Part shown: positions 52,695 to 60,725 of the stretch, in pieces
How the letters are laid out: each line of letters begins with the position of its first letter
Position numbering within the stretch: the first letter of the stretch is position 1
Assembly: GCA_031180825.1 (NCBI GenBank)
Contig: JAPSLM010000006.1
Span: 235,516-299,515, forward strand
Reading direction: 5' to 3'
DNA length: 64,000 nt
Origin: Paenibacillus sp.
GTDB lineage: Bacteria; Bacillota; Bacilli; Paenibacillales; NBRC-103111
Made by a program: the position numbers and the translations under genes
Notes under the pieces: generated by a model
The model's database searches: none
Seen by the model: the letters and a program-made list of their open reading frames with translations, nothing else
What the model was told of the DNA's origin: nothing

Positions 52695-53570
52695 TTATCC
52701 TTTGACGGAGCCGCTGGTCATCCCGGCGATGAACGACTTGTTCATCAGGAAATAGACGACCAGAATCGGGAGCATGGATACCATCGAGCCCGACAGCATC
52801 AAGTGCCATTCCGCCGCAGCGTTGGCGGAATACTTCAGCGAGATGACGCCGACGGTCAGCGGCCGCAAGTCGGGATTCGTCATCGTAAAAATAAGCGGAA
52901 GCACGTATTGGTTCCACGATTCGCGGAACGTAAACAGCCCGACGACACCCAGGCCCGGCGTAAGCAGCGGCAAAATAATGCGCCAGTAGATACCGAAAAA
53001 ACCGCAGCCGTCGATCGTTGCCGCCTCGTCCAAGTCTTTCGGGATTGAACGTACGAACCGCTCAAGCAGAAAAATATTAAAGGACAAGTGCGTGCCGACA
53101 AAAATGAGCACAATGCTCCACAACGACTTGTGCAAATGCACCTCGCGCATCATGTCGTAGAGCGGACGGTACGTAATGGCGCCGATCGTAATGAACATCG
53201 TGACTGCCAGGACGCCCATGATCAGGCCGCGTCCCGGAAACATCCGCCGGCCGAGCGCATAAGCGCCCATCGAGCAGACGATGATATTGATGACCGTGGA
53301 GGCGATGGAGATAAACAAGCTGTTCCACGTATATTTCGCGAAGTTGGCGCGTTCCCAAGCCTCGGCGTAATTTTTCCAATGCCATTCCTTCGGCCATATG
53401 CTCGTGCTGTTCAGCAGCTCGAAATTCGATTTAAACGAGCCGAATAACGTAAAGACGACCGGATATAAAATGGCGACGACGATGCTCAGCAGAAAAATCC
53501 GGACGATCGTCCAGGCCAGCAGCGGGCCGACGCGTACGGAAGCGCCTTTTTTGGCGGCGATTGTACTCAT
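52695..53570 (-). CDS. Carbohydrate ABC transporter permease (MalG type)
   Basis: A 291-residue permease with six membrane helices and the EAA loop EAATIDGCGFFGIYWRIILPLLTPG. It ends FIAGMTSGSVKG, the usual C-terminus of the MalG/LacG/YesQ branch. It forms the channel with the upstream-encoded MalF-type permease. Third gene of the binding protein-permease-permease unit; no ATPase gene is present, so a shared MsmX-type ATPase is expected. Confidence 0.92.
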   Translation of the reverse strand: MSTIAAKKGASVRVGPLLAWTIVRIFLLSIVVAILYPVVFTLFGSFKSNFELLNSTSIWPKEWHWKNYAEAWERANFAKYTWNSLFISIASTVINIIVCSMGAYALGRRMFPGRGLIMGVLAVTMFITIGAITYRPLYDMMREVHLHKSLWSIVLIFVGTHLSFNIFLLERFVRSIPKDLDEAATIDGCGFFGIYWRIILPLLTPGLGVVGLFTFRESWNQYVLPLIFTMTNPDLRPLTVGVISLKYSANAAAEWHLMLSGSMVSMLPILVVYFLMNKSFIAGMTSGSVKG

Positions 53571-53588
53571 GATCCGGTTCCTCCTTCC

Positions 53589-54497
53589 TTAATGCGCCTG
53601 ACTGGATTTGCGCGAGATGTATAAGTAAGCCGTCGTCAGCAGTCCGACGATCAGCGCGGAGACGAAGCCTACGGCAGCGCCATACCCGTACTGCTGCACG
53701 ACCGCATCGCCTTCGGACACCGGGAAGAACAGCTTGTAGATGTACAAGTACATGACTTCCGTTTTGCCGCCCGGACCTCCGGCCGTCAAGACCATAATGC
53801 TTTCGTAGCTCTTCAGCGTATTGACAATCGCCAGCATGACGATGATCTGCATCACCGGCCCGAGCAGCGGAATCGTGATGTACCAGAACTGCTGAACCTT
53901 ATTGGCGCCGTCGATAGCCGCGCTTTCGTACAAATCGTTCGAGATGCCCTGGAGTCCCGCCAGAAACAGCACCATGTAGTTCCCCACCGCACCCCAGATC
54001 GCGACGAGAATGGCGGTAAGCATGGAATACTTAATGCCGAGCCATTCGATCGGTTGATCGAATAATCCAATCGACATCAGCATCTTGTTAATAATCCCGT
54101 TGTACGAGTTGAACATCAGGTAGAAAACGAGCGAGATGACGGCCGTACTGATGATGGTAGGCATAAAAATGATAGCCCGCATCGTATTTTTGCCGAACAG
54201 CTTGTTGTTCAGGATGAAAGCCAGAATCAAGGAAAGCGGCAATGTAATGACGAGCTTCCCGGCCGTAAACACCAGCGTGTTCCAAACCGAATGCCAGTAC
54301 TGTGTATCGCGCGTAAACAACCGGACAAAGTTATCGAGTCCGACGAAGGTCGCATCCGTAAAGCCGTCATAGTCGTAGAACATATATTTGAAGGCCCATG
54401 CCAGAGGATAGATGGCAAACAGCAGCAGCAGAACGACCGTTGGCAAAACCATAACGTAAGGTCCCGTATATTCCTTCAATCTTTTTTTGAGCGGCAT
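53589..54497 (-). CDS. Carbohydrate ABC transporter permease (MalF type)
   Basis: A 302-residue permease starting PLKKRLKEYTGPYVMVLPTVVLLLLF, with six helices and the EAA loop YESAAIDGANKVQQFWYITIPLLGP. Belongs to the LplB/YesP/UgpA group. The ATG at 54497 has AAGGAG nine bases upstream; the open frame to 54575 runs through the stem-loop after the binding-protein gene. It precedes the MalG-type gene by 18 bases. Confidence 0.92.
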   Translation of the reverse strand: MPLKKRLKEYTGPYVMVLPTVVLLLLFAIYPLAWAFKYMFYDYDGFTDATFVGLDNFVRLFTRDTQYWHSVWNTLVFTAGKLVITLPLSLILAFILNNKLFGKNTMRAIIFMPTIISTAVISLVFYLMFNSYNGIINKMLMSIGLFDQPIEWLGIKYSMLTAILVAIWGAVGNYMVLFLAGLQGISNDLYESAAIDGANKVQQFWYITIPLLGPVMQIIVMLAIVNTLKSYESIMVLTAGGPGGKTEVMYLYIYKLFFPVSEGDAVVQQYGYGAAVGFVSALIVGLLTTAYLYISRKSSQAH

Positions 54498-54539
54498 GTC
54501 AATCAGCTCCTTCCAGAGACGGTTTTTGGCAAAAAGAGA

Positions 54540-54579
54540 GCAGGCGACTCCCGGATATCCATATAGGAGAGCCACCTGC
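54540..54579 (-). terminator. Stem-loop between binding-protein and permease genes
   Basis: Minus strand GCAGGTGGCTCTCC pairs imperfectly with GGGAGTCGCCTGC, followed by TCTCTTTTTG. The placement suggests partial termination or 3'-end protection, giving more binding protein than permease. Confidence 0.6.
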
Positions 54580-54608
54580 TGCCCGGTCGTTTATGCAAAC
54601 GGTAAGTT

Positions 54609-55988
54609 TTATTTTTTGATTAGGCTGCGCGGGTCGAAATTCGGCTCGACGACCCGTTTTACGTTGCCGGCCTTTTCTTCGTTGTTCAAACCGTCGTTGT
54701 AACGCTTGTTCAGATCTTCGATCGCTTTGTCAATCGGCGTCAGGCCGAGAATCGTCTCGGAGATGACGTTCTGCCACGGCTTGCCCTCGATTTTGTGCAC
54801 CGGATAGGCCGGCCACATGACATCGTCCTTCGGCGCGAATTCCTTGAAGTTTTTGAGCGTCGGCTCTTTCGCTTTGGACAGAACGCTGGGCACGACGCTG
54901 ATGCCTTTGCCCTGCTCGTAATAAGGAACGAGCACGTCGTCGCTGTAGAGGAAACTCAGCAGCTCCCAGGCTTCTTTTTTGTGCTTGCTTTTCCCGGACA
55001 TATACACCCAGGAGGCGCCGCCGTTGATGTAGTTCGCGCCTTTCGGCGTTCCGCCGTCAAGCGTCGGCACCTGCGCTACGCCCCAGTTGATTTTGGTCGG
55101 GAACTGGGTATCGTACACGCCCGGCTCGGCGGACAGCGAGAAGTACATGCCGATTTTGCCTGCCGCAAACTGGTTGCGCAGCGGGTCGATGTCCAGCGAT
55201 TCGTAGCCCGGAAGAATGCTTTTGTTCTCGACGATTTGCTTCAGCGCTTGGACATAAGGCTTCAGCACTTCAAAATCGTATTTCCCGGTTTTCCAATCGT
55301 AATAGTCTTTGCCGTCCAGACGGACCATCGGCAGCAGTCCGCGCTCGAAAGCGGCTGTAGGCGTTTTCATGTTTAACGCAAAGCCGTATACGTTGTCCGC
55401 TTTGCCGGCTTCGGTAATTTTCTTCGCGTAGTCCACAAGCTCCGCCATCGACTTCGGCGGCTCGCTCAGACCGGCTTTGGCGAACAGGTCTTTATTATAG
55501 ATCAACCGCCAAGTCGTGCCGTAGTTCGGAAGGCTGTAGGTTTTGCCGGCCAGCGAGTTCTGCCGGTCGACCTTCAGCAGGCTGTCGCCAAAGCGGGCCT
55601 TCACCTCCGGCGTCAAATACTCGTCCAGCGGCTCAATCGCTTTCATTTTTACCAGATCTTCCAGCTTGAGCTTCATTTTGGCGTTGAAAATGTCCGGCGC
55701 CTCGTCCGCTTGGATCGCCGTTTGCAGCGCTTGCTCGTAGTTGTCTGTCATGATCTGGGATTCGACTTCGATCTTGCCTTTAAACTTCTGATTGAATTCC
55801 TCCAGCTTCGTTTTCATCAAGTCGGCGTCATGCCGCGCATTGGTCCAAAATTTCAGCTTGACCGGTTGTCCGCTTGCGCCGCCGCTTTCGGAGCCGCTTT
55901 TCGTTTGTTCGCCGCCGCCGCATCCTGCCAGCGCCGAGGAAGCCAATGCCATCGCCAATCCGAGCTTTACATAGCCTTTTGTATTCAC
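54609..55988 (-). CDS. Extracellular sugar-binding lipoprotein
   Basis: A 459-residue SBP_bac_1-type protein with lipobox ALAGC (C22). It shows LKFWTNARHDADLMKTKLEEFN, IMTDNYEQALQTAIQADEAPDIF, YNKDLFAKAGLSEPPKSMAELVDYAKK and NYINGGASWVYMSGKSKHKKEAWELLSFL, all typical of polymer- or oligosaccharide-specific ABC importers. The sugar cannot be told, as no glycosidase is nearby. It is separated from the yesN-like gene by a MITE-like element, which may alter their original linkage. Confidence 0.92.
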   Translation of the reverse strand: MNTKGYVKLGLAMALASSALAGCGGGEQTKSGSESGGASGQPVKLKFWTNARHDADLMKTKLEEFNQKFKGKIEVESQIMTDNYEQALQTAIQADEAPDIFNAKMKLKLEDLVKMKAIEPLDEYLTPEVKARFGDSLLKVDRQNSLAGKTYSLPNYGTTWRLIYNKDLFAKAGLSEPPKSMAELVDYAKKITEAGKADNVYGFALNMKTPTAAFERGLLPMVRLDGKDYYDWKTGKYDFEVLKPYVQALKQIVENKSILPGYESLDIDPLRNQFAAGKIGMYFSLSAEPGVYDTQFPTKINWGVAQVPTLDGGTPKGANYINGGASWVYMSGKSKHKKEAWELLSFLYSDDVLVPYYEQGKGISVVPSVLSKAKEPTLKNFKEFAPKDDVMWPAYPVHKIEGKPWQNVISETILGLTPIDKAIEDLNKRYNDGLNNEEKAGNVKRVVEPNFDPRSLIKK

Positions 55989-56098
55989 GGACTTCGTCCT
56001 CCCTGTCGGTTTTCTCTGATGTACGTGAGTTTATCTTCCTATTTCCAAGTATATCGAACCGTGTCGAATTTCCTAGGGAGGGAATTTTCATGAGAGAG

Positions 56099-56352
56099 GG
56101 GGAGGATTTACTCCTCCTCGAGTTATCGAAAACATGGTCTATTGAGGAAATAGAGGTTAACGAGGAGGCAGGGTATCCACTTCCGGTCGCTGTTGTCTGC
56201 AGGAAATTTTTATTGAAAGCCGCTTAATAGCGGATATTTCCCGCAGACAAAGGCGAACGCTATCGCTCCTCCAGTGGATACCCTGCCTTCGTATGTAATT
56301 CTCTTCTTTTCAAAAACCACTTTTTCGACACCAGGGGAGGATTTACTCCTCC
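56099..56352. repeat. MITE-like hairpin element flanked by 19-bp direct repeats
   Basis: The direct repeat GGGGAGGATTTACTCCTCC occurs at 56099-56117 and 56334-56352. Between them lies a nested inverted structure: GGCAGGGTATCCACT (56167-56181) against its perfect complement (56273-56287), TTGTCTGCAGGAAAT (56193-56207) against 56236-56250 with one mismatch, and a small central hairpin CCGCTTAATAGCGG. It encodes nothing. The right repeat includes the stop codon of the response regulator gene. Confidence 0.75.
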
Positions 56353-57977
56353 CCCGTCGAGGTACCGAGCCGCTGCTCGCGGTACTCGGACGGCGTGATG
56401 CCGTTCTTTTTCTTGAAAATTTCGCGGAAATATTTGCGGTCATGGTATCCGAGCCGCTCGGCAATCTCATAGATGGGAATGGCGGCATCCTCCAGCCAGT
56501 CCTTGGCCTGGGCCAGCTTCAAATCGGTGACGTATTCCACGAAGGAGATTCCCGTCTCCCGTTTAAACAAACCGCTGAAGTAGTTCGGGCTGACGCCGAC
56601 ATAATCCGCTACGGCCGACAAGCCGATCGGCTGCAGCAGGTTCTGCTCGATGAACGTCTTTGCTTCGCCGACAATCGATTTGGACCCCGCTTGGACAAAC
56701 TGCTTGACTTGCAGCGCCGCTTCATGGAACCAACCCGGAATATGCTCCTTCAATTCGCCCAGCTTCGCGCGATTGCAAAGCTCAAGCCACGTCTCGGGCA
56801 GCGGGCGGCTTTCCCCTTCCGCCATCCCCAAATCGTGCAGAAGCCGGTTCAGCGCGGTGATGAGCTGGATACAGGAGAAGCGGAAGTCGGCCGGCCGGCC
56901 CTCTTCTCCTTCGAGCGCGCGGAAGAAGGAGGCCACCGCTTCCCGGGCCGAATCCGCCTGGCCCCGTCTGACAAGCGTCAGCAGCTCCTGCTCCTGAAGC
57001 GCCGGATAACCGGTCCGCTTCATCCGGAACGGAATCAAATCCTCCACGTGAACCACTTGGTTGTTTCCGAAAAAATACACATGCTCGATCGCCTCGCATG
57101 CCTCCCGGTAGGCGCCGGGCAGCTCGCGCAGCTCCGGACATAGCGAGCTTATGCCGATCGTTACCGTCAAGCCCGAATGCTTCCTTACCGCAGTGCGGCA
57201 CCAGTCCGCAAATTTCAGCAGCTTTTCCTTGACCGCTTTGGCCGGCTCGGCCGGGTCGTAATTGACGAGCATCGCCAGCAGGCCCCACTCGGCGTAAAAA
57301 GCGATGCCCGTCCCCCACGACGTCAAGCAATCGCCGATAATGTTCTCGACGATGAAGCGGCTGAGCTCGACTTCTTCTACGGGCTTATGCGAAATTTCAT
57401 CGAAACGGTCGATCGCGGCAGCCAGCAGCGCAAAGCTTGACGGCTTGAGCGGAATTTCCGCGAAATCCCATTTGTCCCTTAACCGTACCTGCCGCTCGTC
57501 CCGGAACCGGATCATCTCGTTCAAATATTGCTGCCGCAGGGCCGGGAGGCTGCGCCGGATCGTTTGCTGAAACTTCAGCCGCTGCGCGTCCCGTTCCTGC
57601 TCCTTGCGAAGCTCGCCCAGCAGCTTGGCGATAATTCTGGTCATTTCTTTGATGTCAATCGGCTTCAGCACATAGTTCGAAGCGCCGAGCGCGAGCGCTT
57701 GCTTGGCGTACTCGAACTCCTCGTACCCGCTAAGTACGACGAAGCGGACGGCCCGGTCGAAGCTTGCCCTGATGTGCTCCATCAGCTCGATGCCGTTCAT
57801 ATTCGGCATCTTGATATCCGTTACGATGAGATCGGCCGGATCGCTTGTATAGCGGAGCAGCGCCTCCTTCCCGTCGAGTGCGATATCGACCCGGGACACG
57901 CCGAGCGTTTGCCAGGGGATATGCTTGCGGATGCCCTGTACGACGCTTTCCTTATCGTCTACCAACAGCACTTTCAT
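56343..57977 (-). CDS. YesN-type response regulator with AraC output
   Basis: A 544-residue regulator: receiver domain (1-120) with the phospho-aspartate in LIVTDIKMPNMNG and the lysine in SNYVLKPIDI, a long middle region and a C-terminal AraC double helix-turn-helix (about 440-540: GLSAVADYVGVSPNYFSGLFKRE, PIYEIAERLGYHDRKYFREIF). It pairs with the adjacent YesM-type kinase and likely controls the sugar importer. The ATG at 57977 has GGAGGAGGT upstream and overlaps the kinase gene end. The last five residues lie within the MITE-like element repeat. Confidence 0.93.
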   Translation of the reverse strand: MKVLLVDDKESVVQGIRKHIPWQTLGVSRVDIALDGKEALLRYTSDPADLIVTDIKMPNMNGIELMEHIRASFDRAVRFVVLSGYEEFEYAKQALALGASNYVLKPIDIKEMTRIIAKLLGELRKEQERDAQRLKFQQTIRRSLPALRQQYLNEMIRFRDERQVRLRDKWDFAEIPLKPSSFALLAAAIDRFDEISHKPVEEVELSRFIVENIIGDCLTSWGTGIAFYAEWGLLAMLVNYDPAEPAKAVKEKLLKFADWCRTAVRKHSGLTVTIGISSLCPELRELPGAYREACEAIEHVYFFGNNQVVHVEDLIPFRMKRTGYPALQEQELLTLVRRGQADSAREAVASFFRALEGEEGRPADFRFSCIQLITALNRLLHDLGMAEGESRPLPETWLELCNRAKLGELKEHIPGWFHEAALQVKQFVQAGSKSIVGEAKTFIEQNLLQPIGLSAVADYVGVSPNYFSGLFKRETGISFVEYVTDLKLAQAKDWLEDAAIPIYEIAERLGYHDRKYFREIFKKKNGITPSEYREQRLGTSTGEE

Positions 57978-59802
57978 GCGGTACCTCCTCCTTCGTAGCG
58001 AAGATGCGGATCTCGAATCGCGAGCCTTCCCCTACCCGGCTCTCCGCCCGGAACGACGCGCGTTCCCCGAAAAAATAACGAAGTCGCTCTTTTATATTCA
58101 TAATCGCGTAGCCTTCTCCGCTCCGGGAAGCTACGCCCGAAGCCGCATCTCCGGCATGCGGCGGCGCGTTGAAGAGCCCGATCAGCTCCGGGTCGATCCC
58201 CGATCCGTTGTCCTCCACAATCAACACCGTCGTGTCCGTTTCTTCCCGGAAGCTTTTCACCCGAATCCGGTTATTTTGGTACTCGTTGTCTTTGAACGCG
58301 TGCAGCACCGCATTTTCCGCCAGGGGCTGCAGGATGATTTTCGGTACGACGATTTCCTTCGTCCGCTCGTCCACCGTCACTTCGAACGCAAACTGCCGTT
58401 TGTACTGATAATTGACGAGCTTCAAATATTGCTCGACGTGCTCCATTTCTTTCGCCACGGTCGTCGCTTCCTCGCCGCGGTTCAGACTGAGCCGGAAAAA
58501 GCGGGACAACGACAAAATAATCTCGCTGGCCGACGAATCGTTGAATTCGAGCGACTTCCAATAAATCTCATCGAGCGTATTGTACAAAAAATGGGGATTG
58601 ATCTGCGCTTGGAGCGCACGGATCTCCGCCTTCCGCTTCGCGAGGCTCTCCTCCACCACCTGCTTCAGCAGCCGCTGAATCTGGTCCAGCAGCTCGTCGA
58701 ACCGCCGCCCCAGCTCTCCGATCTCGTCCCGGCTCCGGGAAGCGAAGCGCACGTCGAGGTCGCCTTTTTTGGCTTGGGACATGAGCCGCTGCAGCCTGCG
58801 CACCGGAAGCGTAACCCAGCGGGCGATCGATTTGTTCATAAAGAACGAGAACGCCAGCAGCCCGATCGTCAACAGAACGGTAAAATATTTAATGTAAGCG
58901 ATCTTGACGAGAAGCTGCTTTTTCGGCTGAACGACCAGCGCCTGCCAGCCGGCAATCGGAATCGGCCGATGATTGACCAGATACGTCTGATCGCCCAGCT
59001 TCACTTCGAAAAACGACGGTTTTCCCGGGAGCTCCGGGACCTGCGCTTGCTCCAAAAACGCTTCCGTCGCCTCGCTCCGGGAGGACAACAGGATCGGCCG
59101 GCCGGCCTCGTCCAAAATCATCGAAAATCCGTCGGGCACCAGCTGGATGCTCTGCAGGTTGCGTTCAAAATAGTCTGCCCGCAGCGTAATTACCAAGTAA
59201 TTATCCAGCTCCAGCGCTCCGGTGGCCGTGGCCGGACGGCTGACCAGACCGATCACCCCCCCTTCCTCGACAAAGAGCGGATTTTGCCCGGCGTAGACCC
59301 AGCGATTCGACGAGGATGGCTTGATTGCCTTGTAATAGACCGTTTCCTTGAAATCGGTTTCCTTTCTTGCCGCCGGAACCCCTTCGAAAAACTCTCCCTT
59401 GGGTGTATATAAATAAATCCCGCGAATCGTGGGAGAGGACAGGCTCGCTTTGGAAAACAGGGAAAATACATTATTGAAGATGACGGAATACGCTTCGTCC
59501 GACCGGTTCTGGCTCCAGTCGATCGCCCGTGCCAGCTCATCGCTGGAATTGATCCAATACAGCTTGTCGCTGACATTCTTCAGCTCGTTGCCGACATTGG
59601 CGCTAAGCTGGCTGACCGTCCGGTCTGCGGCGTTATAGGCGTACTCTTCGATATACCGGGCCGCCTGATTGAACGAGAAAGCCCCCGTCAGGGGCACGGC
59701 GATCAGAATGACGACCGACGTCATCAAGAACACCTTCCATTCGAGCCCCCAATCGCGGAAACGCTCCGCCGCCCGGCGCACGCGGTCTCCGAACCACGGC
59801 AT
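57952..59802 (-). CDS. YesM-type sensor histidine kinase
   Basis: A 616-residue kinase: an N-terminal helix (VFLMTSVVILIAVPLTGAF), a large extracellular sensor (about 40-300, dCache-like), a second helix (YFTVLLTIGLLAFSFFM), HAMP, the His_kinase domain with the phospho-histidine in QINPHFLYNTLDEI and a HATPase domain (ILQPLAENAVLHAF, DNGSGIDPELIG). It senses an extracellular sugar or binding protein and signals to the adjacent YesN-like protein. The ATG at 59802 fits the AAAGAGGTG site best. Confidence 0.93.
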   Translation of the reverse strand: MPWFGDRVRRAAERFRDWGLEWKVFLMTSVVILIAVPLTGAFSFNQAARYIEEYAYNAADRTVSQLSANVGNELKNVSDKLYWINSSDELARAIDWSQNRSDEAYSVIFNNVFSLFSKASLSSPTIRGIYLYTPKGEFFEGVPAARKETDFKETVYYKAIKPSSSNRWVYAGQNPLFVEEGGVIGLVSRPATATGALELDNYLVITLRADYFERNLQSIQLVPDGFSMILDEAGRPILLSSRSEATEAFLEQAQVPELPGKPSFFEVKLGDQTYLVNHRPIPIAGWQALVVQPKKQLLVKIAYIKYFTVLLTIGLLAFSFFMNKSIARWVTLPVRRLQRLMSQAKKGDLDVRFASRSRDEIGELGRRFDELLDQIQRLLKQVVEESLAKRKAEIRALQAQINPHFLYNTLDEIYWKSLEFNDSSASEIILSLSRFFRLSLNRGEEATTVAKEMEHVEQYLKLVNYQYKRQFAFEVTVDERTKEIVVPKIILQPLAENAVLHAFKDNEYQNNRIRVKSFREETDTTVLIVEDNGSGIDPELIGLFNAPPHAGDAASGVASRSGEGYAIMNIKERLRYFFGERASFRAESRVGEGSRFEIRIFATKEEVPHESAVGRR

Positions 59803-59922
59803 AGCCATCACCTCTTTCTAGTCTGTTGTAGCATAAACCCTTAGGTCCCGAAAAGGGATAAAAATTACAGGCTCCCCTGCTTCGAGCGTAAATATACCGC
59901 CGCCTTCTCCCTGTCGCCCGGG

Positions 59923-59967
59923 CAAAAAAAATAAACCGCGCCTTGAATGGCTCAAGGTGGCGGTTTA
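59923..59967 (-). terminator. Terminator after the OmpR-type regulator
   Basis: Minus strand TAAACCGCCACCTTGA pairs with TTCAAGGCGCGGTTTA, followed by seven more T. The 5' arm includes the stop codon of the regulator gene. Confidence 0.92.
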
Positions 59968-60690
59968 CCGTTTCACTGCATGGTTTGCGCTTCCGGCGAT
60001 GAATTTGTAGCCTACGCCGTGGACATTGATAATATATTTCGGATTCGACGGGTCCGGCTCGATTTTCTTACGAAGGTTGCTGACATGTACGATAATCGTC
60101 CTCGTATCGTTGAAGCTTTCCTGCCCCCAAATCTCGCGGAACAGCTGTTCGTGGCTGAACGTCTGCTCCGGACGCGAGGCGAGAAAGCTGAGCAGGTCGA
60201 ATTCCTTGCGGGACAATGTGACTTCTTGCCCGTTCACTTTCACGACACGGCTTAACCGGTCGATCCGCAAATTGCCGACGGCCAGCTTGTCGGGCTGTCC
60301 TCCCGACTGCTCCGCCGCAGCCAAATGCGGCCTGCGCAAATGCGCTCGTACCCGGGCCATCAGCTCGTTCGGGCTGAATGGCTTCGTAATGTAATCGTCG
60401 CCGCCCAGATTCAAGCCGGCGATTTTGTCCGCCTCGTCTTTTTTGCAGCTCACGAATAAGATCGGCACGGGCGAAACCGCGCGAAGCTCCCGGCATACTT
60501 CAAAGCCGCTTCGCCCGGGCAGAAGCACGTCCAGTATCGCCAGATCCGGCCGCTCCGCCTCCGCGATCTTAAGCGCTTCTTCGCCGCTGGTTGCGAGCAG
60601 GACACGGTAATTATTTTTTTCCAAGTATAGACGGATCACTTCCCGAATCTCGGGATCATCTTCCACAACTAACACTGTTTGCTCCGTCAT
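59965..60690 (-). CDS. OmpR/PhoB-type response regulator
   Basis: A 241-residue regulator: receiver domain (VLVVEDDPEIREVIRLYLE, phospho-aspartate in LAILDVLLPGRSG, DDYITKPFSPNEL) and a winged-helix output (about 140-235: VTLSRKEFDLLSFLASRPEQTFSHEQL, VHVSNLRKKIEPDPSNPKYI, VHGVGYKF). Partner of the 7TM kinase just upstream, 35 bases away. The ATG at 60690 begins TEQTVLVVEDD; the ribosome site is weak (GGTGG). Confidence 0.93.
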   Translation of the reverse strand: MTEQTVLVVEDDPEIREVIRLYLEKNNYRVLLATSGEEALKIAEAERPDLAILDVLLPGRSGFEVCRELRAVSPVPILFVSCKKDEADKIAGLNLGGDDYITKPFSPNELMARVRAHLRRPHLAAAEQSGGQPDKLAVGNLRIDRLSRVVKVNGQEVTLSRKEFDLLSFLASRPEQTFSHEQLFREIWGQESFNDTRTIIVHVSNLRKKIEPDPSNPKYIINVHGVGYKFIAGSANHAVKR

Positions 60691-60725
60691 CCGTTTCACC
60701 ACCGCATCGATGTAGTTCTTTGGTC

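Noticed and set aside
57925-59412. Plus-strand open frame of 495 codons
   Set aside because: Antisense to the YesM-type kinase; Arg/Gln/Leu-rich text without domains.
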